Shown: one piece after another, positions 1 to 11,055 of the stretch
How positions within the stretch are numbered: position 1 is the stretch's first letter
Layout: each line of letters starts with the position of its first letter
DNA from: Setaria digitata
Lineage: Eukaryota > Nematoda > Chromadorea > Rhabditida > Setariidae
Direction: 5' to 3'
DNA length: 38,767 nucleotides
Assembly (NCBI GenBank): GCA_003640385.1
Contig: RCAB01000557.1
Location: 1-38,767, forward strand
Position numbers and translations under genes: made by a program
The notes under the pieces: generated by a model
Seen by the model: the letters and a program-made list of their open reading frames with translations, nothing else
Told to the model about the DNA's origin: nothing
Databases searched by the model: none

Positions 1-1
1 T

Positions 2-160
2 CATTTTAGTATCTCTGATCTTTCTTTCTACCAGTATCACAAAGTTCAAAATTCACAATTTCTAAATCTTCGATTGAATTTTATAAGAAGTAAATTTCTG
101 AAATGTGATTGCGAAATAAATGGACCTACAGTTTTACAGAAGCGAAAGAAATGGTATTAA
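2..160 (+). CDS. possible C-terminal exon of a gene cut by the window edge
   Basis: A frame open from base 2 ends at TAA (158-160), giving 52 residues. Near the end it reads FLKCDCEI, which resembles the Cys-x-Cys start of a leucine-rich-repeat C-terminal cap (LRRCT), followed by a basic tail ending RKKWY. An alternative start is the acceptor TTTCTACCAG at 25-34, which keeps the same frame. The rest of the gene would lie before the window. In DNA this AT-rich, 52 open codons can occur by chance, and the LRRCT resemblance rests on a few residues, so both the gene and the family are tentative. Confidence 0.33.
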   Translation, partial: HFSISDLSFYQYHKVQNSQFLNLRLNFIRSKFLKCDCEINGPTVLQKRKKWY

Positions 161-3000
161 AACTCTTTTTAAAAAAATTTGTTTTTGCCAACTTTGCGCA
201 AATATTAAACTGGGGAATTACAGTATTATTTGTTGATTAGTGCAATGTTGGCTGTTGATGGGAGCCTAGTTCTATACATTTCAATAATTAGCAATTAGTA
301 CAGAACAACTCAAAATGTCAGTGGTCATCGGTAATTAGACACGTCAACATTTTGATAGCAATTACCTGAAAAATTGTTTGACATTTTTGAACGATTGTTT
401 AGTATTAGTTTTATCTGGCATTATTGTTGTTCTGCTATTGCATTGCTGCTCATATTGTTAGTGATTAGCAACAGTAATACTGATAATGATAATGACGATA
501 TGCCGATATTGATGTGATTGTGTTGCTATAACAAAATTTGGTGATAAACATAAAAAGGGTTGTGGTAGATGTTCAGTTAGCACTTCTATTTAAAAAAGGT
601 ATAAGTAATATGAAAAACATATCTACGCCGCTCAATGACGTTAGCGTTATCAGTGTTAAAACATATTAGCTTGATTTATTAGCTTCTGTTTATGGGAATT
701 AGCTTTTTTGGAAACAAAACACAGTTAACATGAAGGCAGATATTGAAGCGACAATGGAAATGAAAACCAGAACTTCGCGAAAAATCTTTTACTTATTTGT
801 CTTTTGGTGTTTAAGTTGAATTTGAATTGATTACTTCAGAAATGCAAAAGAAAAACTGCGTCTTAAATTAAACCTACACTAATTTTGTAATTGAAAGAAC
901 GAAAAGACTGAATTTCGTCTTGTATGAAGAATTATTGCTGCAAAAAATGAAAAATTTATGCATTTATGCTGTACAGATTGTTTTTTGAAATCCGAGTACT
1001 AATTATATCAAAAGTAATCAGAAATTCAAGTTCTTTAAGTTTATTCATAAGCTACTCGTTATTTCTTTTTCAATCAAAAAAATATTATAGATGTGTGAAT
1101 TTCCGTTGTGTCCGTCCTTTTCAATGGTCTTTAACGGTGAAAATTCAAAAAAGCATAATGCAATTTATTTATCTTTGATAAAAATTGATAACAGATCAAA
1201 TGTATCACAAAAGTTGTAGCACTTAAAAAATTGTAAAGAACAAATACATAATGAATATACCAATTTTAAGGGATTTAAAGAAAATCCGATGCTTCATTTA
1301 GTAATTGTGATTTAAAAAATACCCTAAAAACTTAAATTAATCCACGCATTAGAAGAGAAAACTCCATCCTAAAATAGTAAAAATCTCCTTATTAAAAGTT
1401 TCCTTTTTTAAAATCGTTTAACATCTTTAAATATCATGCTGAATTTCTCAATTTAATTTAGCTCTTGTGATTTTTTCTTTTAATTTTACTAAACATAATT
1501 AAAGAGGTTATCAGATTCTTTAAAATAATTAAAGACAGAATATTAAAATATTTCGGAGTTTTTACTAAGAATTCAGGCCGGTTTAACATGCAACTTACTT
1601 TTATTTCCAACAAACTTTATATTTGAGAAAAGTACGAATGAACCTTAAAATATTATGTTAGCTAAATTTCAAAATAAAATTTGATTTAATTAACAAATAT
1701 TTCAGTTTTATAGTAAAGCTAAAAATTATGTCTATGCGAATTCTCTTCTAATATTCGTTTTGCTTTTTTTCAAAATTCGATAACAATTGTACTTTTCATA
1801 AGGAAAAATTTTAAAAATTCTCACAGCACATAAAATAACAATTGAAAATAAAATGAATTAATTTCAGAATATTTTTCTTGAATTAAAATTTTGCTAAATT
1901 ACAGAAAAATTAGAGATGCATGAATTTATGCAATTAATTTCTTTATGAATTTGATTAATTTATTTGCAAATAATTTTCCACTGAAAGCGAAAACAGTTCA
2001 AGTAATTGTGCCTATAGCAGTAATTAGAAGTAAGCACATGGTTAGACTACACTGAGATATAACAATTGACATATTATTGAGCTCTGTCTCTTTTAGAGGC
2101 TTTTTTTTCTTAAAGTTATAAACCATTTTTTGTAGCATTTTAACCTCAAAAATTATGACAGATATAATTAATTGAGCTTAAAGTAACGACATCAAGTGAT
2201 TAATTAGTTTAAAATCCTAGGTATTGTTGAACACCCACTGGATCTTCATTTTTCTGTCAGTCTAATTAGCATTGGAGGACACTGAATTATCATCCAGTAT
2301 TTTAGGATTATCATTTCATCATCATTTCACCTTGATTAATTTCTATTGCATACAACATACATGTCCTTTGTCTTCTTATTTCGATTCTTAACTTTGCTTG
2401 AGGATCTTACCAAAATAAAACCAGCTGCTGATAATTTGAGAATAGCAATAATGTATTAGATTAGAATAAAATGATGAAAATGGAAAGCAGTTTTGGATAG
2501 AGAAATGTTGCGATAATGAGAACAAGGGAAAATAACATGAAACAAAAGAATCGTAAATTCTGAATACAAACATGAAGCTAAAAAATTTTGGATCTTTAGG
2601 AATGGTAATTAAAGATGAATATATGTCTTGAATATTTAATAATATGGACTGAAGAGAAAGACATATTATGCACACAGATTGCTTGTTTGATTTTCTGCAG
2701 AACCTGTAAGTAGCGAGCAAGCTAAGTCTCAAAAGTAATGTAACGTCGAGAATGCTGAAATCCTGCAACGATTTTTGCTTGGTTTAAATTTTGGAATTTT
2801 AATTGCAATTAGCAAGAATGATTTTTGAAAAGTGAAACTGAGTCGAATTTTAGTGCTTAATTTTGTGTAAAAACATTCCCATACCGATAGTTACTCAAGC
2901 ATTCAAAATTTTCATATCCTTTGTGTCGCTAAAATATCGCAATTTGGTTTTGTTATTCTAAATTTTTAAACATCTAAAGCTTTTTTCAAAACTTTACGGA
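161..3000. other. AT-rich intergenic DNA, no gene recognised
   Basis: The stretch is mostly A/T runs with stop-rich frames. One 126-codon minus-strand frame (2388-2768) is the only long opening, and its product is not recognisable. No tRNA, repeat array or conserved motif was seen. Confidence 0.5.
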
Positions 3001-3107
3001 AACTTTGAATTTCTTTGTCTTTTTCTTTTAATTAATTACAGATCCCCTCCGGCGTTATTGGTTTATTTGCTATTTAGCTGCACCATATAATACTCTTTAT
3101 TTTTAAA

Positions 3108-3162
3108 TTGGCGCGGCATCCAATTAATTTCGATTTTTTGGGGTGCGGGAGAATGTTTCGAA
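3108..3162 (+). promoter_or_regulatory. E2F-like site and CHR-type motif upstream of lin-54
   Basis: TTGGCGCGG at 3108-3116 is close to the E2F consensus (TTTSSCGC). About 40 bases later TGTTTCGAA (3154-3162) contains TTCGAA, which fits the TTYGAA cell-cycle homology region bound by LIN54. Both sit in a locally GC-richer patch about 1.1 kb before the lin-54 start. That they are bound is inference; CHR matches are short and occur by chance. Confidence 0.25.
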
Positions 3163-4114
3163 CGGCAATTTTGGTGCCTCTGAGAAGTAGGCGTACGTGT
3201 TGTGGGGGCGTTGAGTGTGTTAGATTTAGTTTGTCCACGTAGACTTGTAAGCTATCAGACGCTTATTATAGACGTGCAAAGTGCCCAACCGGACTAGTAG
3301 TTTTGGCAGAATTTTAAACACCATTTTGCATCAGCGGGCTACTCATGCCTTTTTTCATATTTTTTGTTACAACTTTTAAGCACAACGTTAATGATAAATA
3401 CGAAGTTGTTGTCTGCAATGCTTTAACATATTAAAAACAAACGTGGACGCGTGACGTTATACCACTTGATCCTACTTCATCTTACTCTAAGCAAATATAC
3501 GCTGAATATTTTGTAGCGTTTGCAGTGTCTGCTTTATTTTGGACATTGCATTTACTTCTGAGTTATATTCACTCATTTATAGTTAGCGTTTAAGCATGTA
3601 GGTGAAAGATGAATATGAATATTTGTACTGAATTTTGTAGAGCCATGTTCATGTTTTAACGTTTTGAATAAGTTCATATATGTTTATCCAGGTATTCAGT
3701 CTTCTATTCAAATATTCAAACAAGGAAGCGTGAATATATTTGCATGTTGGATAATTATGAGCTATACATATCTTAGTTTACATATTGCCCTGAGCATTTG
3801 CGTTTTGTTTTTAATGTCATTACATTCAAGTTTCATTGCAGACAGTACATGGCTGAAACTGCCGAAGCTGACGTTTAACGTCAAGCATTTCGTAGTATAA
3901 TTTGAAGAAGTGATATTTCCAGCTATAGCTTCCATTAGACTTGTGGATCGAAAGAGGTAAAATTAGCTTAATCAAAATTAGAAAGTCTGATGTGTTGTCC
4001 ATTATGCAGCTTTCGGACCCTTTAATTATATGTGACATCGAGTTGTAACTGGATTGACGTTAACGAACGAGTAACTTGAAGTCGTTTAGAAAGAAAAAAA
4101 TTTTTGTCTTCGCA

Positions 4115-4175
4115 TGTTTCGAAGGTGGTAAGTTTGCATTTCAGCGAATTAATTTAGAAGCGGTGTTGTTTCGAA
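4115..4175 (+). promoter_or_regulatory. two further TGTTTCGAA (CHR-type) motifs upstream of lin-54
   Basis: TGTTTCGAAG appears near 4115-4124 and again near 4167-4176, the same core as at 3154-3162. They lie 95-155 bases before the lin-54 ATG, with a further TTTGAA at 4251-4256. They may lie in the promoter or 5' UTR. Function is inferred only from the known LIN54 preference for TTYGAA. Confidence 0.28.
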
Positions 4176-4229
4176 GTAGATTTCTAGCCAGTATCGATGC
4201 TGTTCCTAGGTGCTGCGATGACTCCGAGT

Positions 4230-4241
4230 TTTTTTTTGCAG
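4230..4241 (+). promoter_or_regulatory. candidate trans-splice (or 5' UTR intron) acceptor for lin-54
   Basis: A run of nine T followed by GCAG ends at 4241, 27 bases before the ATG at 4269. This is a typical nematode 3' splice site. No in-frame coding sequence precedes it, so it probably receives a spliced leader or ends a 5' UTR intron. Confidence 0.45.
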
Positions 4242-4268
4242 ATAATTTGATTTGAACAGACAGTAGCA

Positions 4269-7200
4269 ATGTCTGATAGCAATAGACGCCAAAAAGAGCT
4301 ACAAAAGCAGCAGCAGCAACAACGAATGACTGCTCATGAAGAAATTATTCAGGAAGAAGTGATTGCAGATGAAATAGTCGATGATACACAGGTGGTAATG
4401 AATATAGCTTCATTGATTTTGATGAGGTTTTAGAAATAGCTTCAGTAAACGACCTTCGAGAAGCTTGAACTGATCTTGTTTTCAGAAGTGTTTCGGGAGG
4501 GATTTGTTGATAGATTATGATAAATTGCCTGAAATAGACAAATCATGCTTTGAGTAACAGTTTCATCCGTATTAATTAGGCGTAAAACCTTAAAAAAATA
4601 CTACATTTTTTGTGTTAAGACAAAAAGTTAAAGAAATAAAGTGGAAGACTACAGTAAATTGCAAGCGCATCCCGAAATATTTTTAAGAGCAACTTTATGT
4701 GTATTTCAAGGCATTGTTTTTGAGCAAATAAAATCTTCGAGAAAGGCCGAACCAAGCCAGATAAGTCTCAAAAAACCGCCTGAATTAAATCAATAATTTT
4801 ATTTCAAGCAAGGGGAGAAGTGCTTGGACTCAAAATTCTCAAATGTTCGGATTAAAAGATTTTTTTCAGTGTAGTCTAGTATTTCAGTTTTGTTCAGATT
4901 AATTTTATGAATTATTTGCCGTCAAGTAAATTGTTCTCTATATTCTCTTAAGGAACAGTTCATGTCTTCTTACATGTTATTAATAATTTAGATTTCGGAA
5001 GAAGTTGATGTAGAAGGCGAAGTGGAGGACGAAGCGGAATACCGACTGCAAGGTATTTATGATTGTTTTGTATTTTTGTTCAAGTCTATACTAGATATTT
5101 AACTGAAAGGTAAAAAATTCATAATTATAGATTTGTTTAGACGTAAGAACATATTTTTTATGGACGCAGAGTGAAAGTGACATATGATTGGGAACTTTAC
5201 TTTAACATATTTAAGTTCGCTCTAAACTAGTTAATGTTCCCTTTCACAAATCATTTTTAGCTGATGGCTCCTACAGGGTAGTTTATTCATCACGTTCAAG
5301 TAGCATTCCATCAGGAAGTGCACAATCTCCTTATGATGATTCACAGCACCAGAGGGTATGTCTCCAGTTATTGAATTGCATAAACATTAGTGATTATTAT
5401 GAAACAAATTTTTAAATTGCTGTTTTGGATTTGTCAGTTTCGGGACGAGATCGAGTTCAGGACTTAATCGCTAAGCATTAAATGAGATTTTTGTGTTTTT
5501 AGCAGTACTGTTTTTTTCTTTGAAATTTGAGGTAAGTATCAGAGAACCAACCGATAGTCAATTATGCAGTTCGGAATTAGGACAAATTCAGACAGGTCGC
5601 GTCGTTCCAGCACATGTTTTCGCTGTTCGAGGAAATAGGGTTATTTTTCTGAATTTTTATGGTTTGTTTTTAGAGGCGAGTAACTTTTTTAAGGTGGCGA
5701 GCTGTCTTTAGCGTGCTTATAGCTGTGCTTTGCGAAAGAAGCTTTTTGGAACTGCGAGATTAATAGTATTCACTCATTATCGAATAGAATTTTTGCAACA
5801 TATGGGCTATAAAAATGGCACGGGTTTAAATTGCTTGGTTTCATATTAAGATTAAGATGTGGAATATTAAGCTGAAATACTGGTTTTTTCTTTAATGAGA
5901 ATGAAGTCAATAAACTTCATAAATATAAGAGACCAAAATAGTGTTCGAATATTTTTCCTCTCCAGATATATCGTATTGATCGATCAGGTGGTTCAACCAC
6001 CACCACACCAGTGCGAACACTTAGCGATTCGAATCGTGGAGCAGCAACGGCTGTAAGTTTCATGAATTTTTTTTTTATATTTATGATTTTGTTTAAAAAA
6101 TCCCCGAAATATAAGGGAAAAAAGCTTTTTTAAACTCCTTGAGAAAATTTAGAAACCTTTGCATAAACTTTTAAAATGCGCTAGTTGACACATATTTTCA
6201 GAAAACAGAACTGAATTGGCGGAGACGTGAAGTGCCTAAACCGAAACCTTTACAAACTGGACCTCTTAGTCCACCTTTGGCTTATCGAGCTGCTCAGGCT
6301 AGCGTTCAACGTAACAGGGTATTTACACCAGTGTTGGCAGCTAAATTAGCACCAAAAAAGTGATTTTATTTTCTATATTTTATTTTATTTTATATTTGTG
6401 AGAAGTTCTACTAGGATTCAACTGTACTCCATCCTCTTGGTCTTGAAATCATTCTGAATTCGATTAATTTCTCGATTATTTTGACTTTATTTCCATAACG
6501 ATAATGTATGTTATGCTTTCCTTTGCTATTGCTTGCTTTTGGTTCCTTTATTCTAAACGCAGTTTTCTGTTTTGCAAAGCGAGTATAGTAATAACAAGGT
6601 ATTCCACACTGAATAAAATAAATAATCAAGACAAAAATTTTCTTATTTCCAGGCGACCTCTCGGCTCAAAAAAACCATGTCATTGCACTCGTTCAATGTG
6701 TCTGAAATTATACTGTGATTGTTTTGCGAATGGCGAATTTTGTAATGATTGTGATTGCAAAGATTGCAAAAATACGATTGAATATGAAATTGAAAGGACT
6801 CGCGCTATTAGGTTGTCATTGGAACGCAATCCAAACGCATTTAAGCCAAAAATTGGTGATTTTTCATAATTAATGAAAATTTGATAACGCTTAGTGGTAA
6901 TGCAGATTATGAGCAGGTGATGCCTATAGGTCAAATTATTTCCGGCAGAATCTGTTCTTGGTGTAAATCACATTTGCATGAAAATTACATTTCATACAGG
7001 TGTTGCTACCAACAGACAAGTGGAGCCAGAACGGTTGCACCAAAAAGGTTGTCACTGCAAGAAATCGAATTGTTTGAAAAATTATTGCGAATGTTATGAA
7101 GTAAGTTTTCATATTTCATGGGGTCATCTCGTTAAAAGCATTAAGATGGGACTAGATTGTATGTTATGCCGTGAAGCAAAAACTTTCCTTATTTAAAAAA

Positions 7201-8050
7201 AGTGGTACTCCAATATTAGATTCCTTGTATATTCAAAAATTTGTTATGGCAGAAGTTCATTTTTGCCGTAGTGCACTCATAATTATTCATTAGTCAGAAT
7301 TTTCGTAACAGTCAGCTTTTTTTCTGGCAGTGGAAATAACTTTAAAAGACGCATACTTTAGGCGAAAGTTCCATGTACTGAACGATGCAAATGTATCTGT
7401 TGTCGAAACACCGAATCAGATCGTGCAGCACGTTTAGCTAATACGAAATCAGCTACAGCATTAACTGATATTCGTTCTGCTGCAGCCACGAATAATGCAG
7501 ATTTTCTTAAAGCACCATTTTATAGTGATGAAGATAGCGATGATGATGTTCAGGAACCGAGTGACCCCAAAACGTAAGTTATATTCTTTAGGGAAAGTGG
7601 CATTTGACTTTCAGTTTTTTTTTTAGCTTCTATCTCTATTGCTAAAATAAACATCCAGGATGTATTATAAAAATAGTTAAAATATGTAAAATCACTTTTC
7701 TTTGTTGCCAGAAGTTCAATTCCTCTCGGAAATTTTGTGAAAAGTGTACATTCACTCCGAGAACTTCTTGGGTTTCTTTCAGTAATTTTAAAATCCATGT
7801 GTTTTTATACGCCTCGTAACCAAAATCATTCTGTTATCTTTTTCATTTTAGCTTGCCTTGGTTTTACATGACGGATGAAGTGGTAGAAGCAGCAACCTTG
7901 TGTCTTGTAGCACAAGCGGAAGAAATGGAATCTAGTGGACACTCATCACAAGTAGAAATTGAGAAAGCAATTTTGAAAGAATTTGGTCGTTGTTTGGGCC
8001 AAGTTATTGAAAGTGCTTTGAAAAATTCGAAGAAAACCGCAGCAAGCTAA
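4269..8050 (+). CDS. lin-54: LIN-54, CXC-domain DNA-binding subunit of the DREAM/DRM complex
   Basis: The gene encodes a tesmin/TSO1-type CXC protein. In this family LIN-54 gives the MuvB core of DREAM its DNA binding at CHR sites, repressing cell-cycle and vulval-fate genes in the nucleus. Proposed exons: 4269-4391, 4992-5052, 5261-5355, 5966-6052, 6202-6359, 6653-6855, 7000-7100, 7362-7573 and 7852-8050, in frame throughout, for 412 residues, close to the nematode family size. The N-terminus is Gln-rich then acidic. CXC1 begins [10 protein letters not shown] (182-191) with YCDC at 195-198. The linker has [14 protein letters not shown]2 begins [10 protein letters not shown] (258-267) with YCECY. 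The two DNA-contacting tyrosines (195, 271) and all zinc-binding cysteines are present. The C-terminus is a predicted helical domain ([10 protein letters not shown] onward) that fits the MuvB-contacting region. The exon 5 donor (AAAAAA|GTGATT) is the only one that keeps frame into CXC1. Confidence 0.93.
5503..5531 (+). other. possible cryptic or poison exon in a lin-54 intron
   Basis: A 29-base segment is flanked by an acceptor (TGTTTTTAG, ending 5502) and a strong donor (GTAAGTAT at 5532). Its length is not a multiple of three and both neighbouring exons join in phase 0, so inclusion would shift the frame. It may be unused. Confidence 0.2.
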
Positions 8051-8688
8051 CGATTTGTCAATTTCTGTGTTTTAAAGGGTTGGGTTGGCATATGGACATA
8101 TGTACGTGAATCCCATTTTTCTTGTGCATATTTCACTTTTATTTGAATTATTTAAGTTTGTCTTTTATTTCTGATTTAGTTCTCCGTTCTGTAACACAAT
8201 TGCTATTTTCTTTTTCGAAGGGAAGCTGATACTGATCTTCCAGAAATTTAATTAAATGGTAGAAATTTTAGGATGATTTCTATTTATTTTACTTCTGGAT
8301 GTTTCCTTAATTACTCTTCTATAAAGAATGGTTCGAGGTGTTGTGTCTCATTTTATCGTCATGAAATCAAAATCAGGTTCCGTGTTCTACAAGAATTAGT
8401 CTTTAATAATGTTGTGTATTCAGCTTATAGTTGCATTTAAATGAAAAGAAAATTGAATATACATAGAAGATCCGGTGATCCAAGCAGTCTTTTATTGTAA
8501 TAAGTAATGATGCTAGTGTCATATCATCTTGTTATCTGGACATTTTGTCATTTTGATAAGTCTGTTCCCTTTTTTTTTTTTTTTTTAATTTTTATCTTTT
8601 TCCTTGTGTATGCTTATATCCCTTGCTTCATGTGACCTTTGGACCGGCCAAAATACAAAAGGAAAGGAATGCTTCATCCGTTTCGCTT
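8051..8688. other. lin-54 3' UTR and spacer between convergent genes
   Basis: This AT-rich stretch holds long T runs (for example near 8572-8586). A TTTATT at about 8491 on + would read AATAAA on the minus strand and could be the poly(A) signal of the convergent gene starting at 8689. No clear AATAAA was found for lin-54. Confidence 0.4.
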
Positions 8689-9493
8689 TTATAAACCATA
8701 CTTTTTGTGTTGTCCTACACTCCGAATATTTTTCATACGAGCATCAGTCATCCTGTCTGACATGGTCGAATGGTCATTCTCTCCATTGATGGAAGATTCG
8801 AATTTCTTTAAAAGATTTCTTCTTTTCATTTTCTGTATATTTAATTTATCTTTTTCAGAACATTTGTTCAAAAACTTGTCATCTTATTATAAACGGTTGC
8901 CGTTTGTTGCTGTTTGATCAATGTTGTGCAAATTCAAATGCAGTGAATTACAGGCTTAGTCATATCCAATCTATTCAATCAAAACCAATTAAAAAATAGT
9001 CATTAGTTATTTGAAAAAATAGTTGCAAATCTAACCAACGAAAGTCTGCTTGCTCTGGATTCGCTATCGTGGCACGCCACGTGACTGTTGTCTGAGTTAA
9101 GTAATCTATAAAGTTCTCGCATGTTAGTGTTGTCAGCATTTTTCGTGTTGCTCATTTCTTATATCATAGCGATATAGGCCGAAAAGGTTCATTTATCATT
9201 GTTATGGTATGTATTTGATTGAATTCGTTCTTTTCTTTACCATTAAAAATCTGCATTTCCGGATGCAGGAAGTCCATGTGATAGCGATAAAATGCAGTAA
9301 ATTTATCGCTCCAGTTGGATTTGAAAAGTCCATAAACTTCGATTTGAACTTCTTTGCTTTTGGCCTCGGAGGAAATTCCGTCAGTGTTTTTCGCTTCCTC
9401 ACTTGATCCAGCTCCATGAGGAAAATCAGTGTGACGAAGGAAAAAAAGACTGTCCTTGGAGGATGAGGGGATCGAACCCTCGCCCTCTCGCAT
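8689..9493 (-). CDS. unrecognised gene, 3' exons; frame continues through tRNA-Ala
   Basis: Two minus-strand exons join in frame. One runs from at most 9493 down to 9241, ending AATG|GTAAAG (phase 1). The other runs 8882 down to 8689, with acceptor ATAAG and a terminal TAA; the junction codon becomes GAT. The joined product has a mixed polar section, an aromatic stretch (NWSDKFTAFYRYHMDF), a Lys/Arg-rich helix-like segment (QKMKRRNLLKKF) and ends GQHKKYGL. Codon third positions look coding. I do not recognise the family. The 5' end is unresolved. With the ATG at 9493, inside the tRNA, the protein would be 148 residues; alternatively the tRNA is intronic and an acceptor after it (for example the CAAG near 9403) begins this exon, with the true start beyond 9550. 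Confidence 0.42.
9441..9447 (-). terminator. Pol III terminator of tRNA-Ala
   Basis: Seven A on + (seven T on the transcribed strand) begin about 10 bases past the tRNA 3' end, the expected Pol III stop. Confidence 0.75.
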
Positions 9494-9528
9494 GCAAAGC
9501 GAGCGCTCTACCACTGAGCTAATCCCCC
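9457..9528 (-). tRNA. tRNA-Ala (anticodon TGC)
   Basis: On the minus strand the 72-nt gene folds as a full cloverleaf. The acceptor GGGGGAT pairs with ATCCTCC (one G-U) and has discriminator A. The D arm has TAGCTCAGTGGTAGAGC (A box), the anticodon loop contains TGC, and the T arm holds GGTTCGATCCC (B box). No intron. It lies on the same strand as, and inside the open frame of, the gene at 8689-9493. Confidence 0.95.
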
Positions 9529-9549
9529 CGACGGACCTTGGTACCTGAA

Positions 9550-11055
9550 AGTAAAATTCAAATCGTATATTTTAAAAACTTATTTGTTTTTTTAAATACT
9601 ACCTCAGTCTAAATTTTAGCCGTTTTTGCTACGAAAGTTAATGTAAAACTCAAAACGAAACGAATCAATTATTCGAGTAATTGATAATTTTCAATACTTT
9701 CAAATCTTGACCAAAATTCTTTTATGGCATTTCTTATTGTTTCTTATCAATTCATTATCCAGGTATTTTTCTACATAGATAATTAAATGAAAGTTTTACT
9801 TAATTATTCATTTAATAAAAAGTCGGTTTATTTGGCAATATTCAGAACTTTACTCCTTTGAGTCTTATTTAACAAAACTAAAGCAGTCTAACAAATCAGT
9901 GAATATTACTTTCAGAGTCCGTTGCAAAGTATCATAATAAGTGACCAATGCTTTACTTCTCTGAAATATTAATGGAATTTAAAAAGAAAAAAAAGAAAAT
10001 TCTCTCTTCGAAAAAAAAAGAAAAAACAATCAGTGATATCACAATTTAATCATTAATCATTTCAGCGATAATGTTATATCATATATATTTTCCCGAATTA
10101 TTATTATTGCTATAAATGAATTTGGTGTAATTGTTTGTTAAAACCTTGTTTTTTTCTTCTATTATGATCAATTATTAATTTACTTACTTAATGTCGATAA
10201 ATCATTTTTTAAATATTATTCTATAAATAACTTGTCAGTGGTAACAATTTTATATTTTTTCACTTCCCATTCTCTCCAAAATCTCTTTCTATTTCTGTTA
10301 ATAAAGGTAATATTCCGGTTCGGATGTCAGTTTTCAATTCAGCCAACATTAAATGCAATAAATCTGACTAAATTAACGAGACCGTATTATTATATTTTCA
10401 TATTGATGAACGATAATTACAATAATAATCGTTAATTACCTATGCGATATATTCATTTTTTATTTTCAATTTATAAATCATTTTATACCATTGAGCAATA
10501 ATATCATTCTTTTTTTTTTTTTATAAAAGAAGAATTTGAATTTATTTAATTAATCTATAATTTCAATTCTTCTCGTTAAAACTATCATTTGTTAGTAAAT
10601 AGCAAATGATAGTTTTGTTGGCATATATTTTGACGTCCTTTCACTTATTATTTTCTCATAGTTAAATAGTAAACGTTATATTTTAATAGATTTCAGTGAT
10701 AACTTTAATCTGGTATTCAGGAAAACTTTCTCTCTTGCTTTGATGTGATATGATAGAATGAGTGCAGAAAATTACAATTCCTTATTATCCTTCATTTTCT
10801 TTTCCTTTCTAGTTATTTTAATTACATATGAACTAGAATTTCAACTTTTTTTCTACAAAAATTACTTATGCTTTTTGGTCTTTCGGAAATATGTATACGA
10901 TTTACATCCGGTTTTCCGGATACGCCATATTATTACAGTACTATTATCTTACTATTATCTCATCACAATTACTAATTGGATTACAATACCTAAAAATAAT
11001 ATTCGGAGCGATAAAGTGATCCTAAGATCAATTCCAAAATAATGTTAAACTTTCG
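9550..11055. other. AT-rich intergenic DNA between tRNA-Ala and the PTR gene
   Basis: An acceptor-like TTTACTTTCAG on the minus strand ends near 9545. Otherwise the stretch is low-complexity, with a hairpin at 10578-10616. A 94-codon frame at 10758-11042 is hydrophobic but unrecognisable and ends 13 bases before the PTR start. Any upstream exon of the minus-strand gene at 8689 would lie here; none could be identified. Confidence 0.4.
10578..10616. repeat. perfect 14-bp inverted repeat (hairpin)
   Basis: Left arm AAAACTATCATTTG (10578-10591) and right arm CAAATGATAGTTTT (10603-10616) are exact reverse complements around an 11-base loop. It sits about 440 bases upstream of the PTR gene start. 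No role can be assigned. Confidence 0.85.

Noticed and set aside
2388..2768. 126-codon minus-strand frame with a GTAAGAT donor near its end
   Set aside because: The product is Phe/Ser/Ile-rich with no recognisable domain or signal, and no partner exon was found. It is plausible as a chance opening in AT-rich DNA.
9061..9085. CGTGG-CACG-CCACG hairpin with adjacent CACGTG
   Set aside because: A 5-bp stem is too short to separate from chance; it lies inside the intron of the minus-strand gene.
10758..11042. 94-codon plus-strand frame just before the PTR start
   Set aside because: Hydrophobic AT-driven composition, not in frame with PTR and no homology recognised; most likely upstream non-coding sequence.
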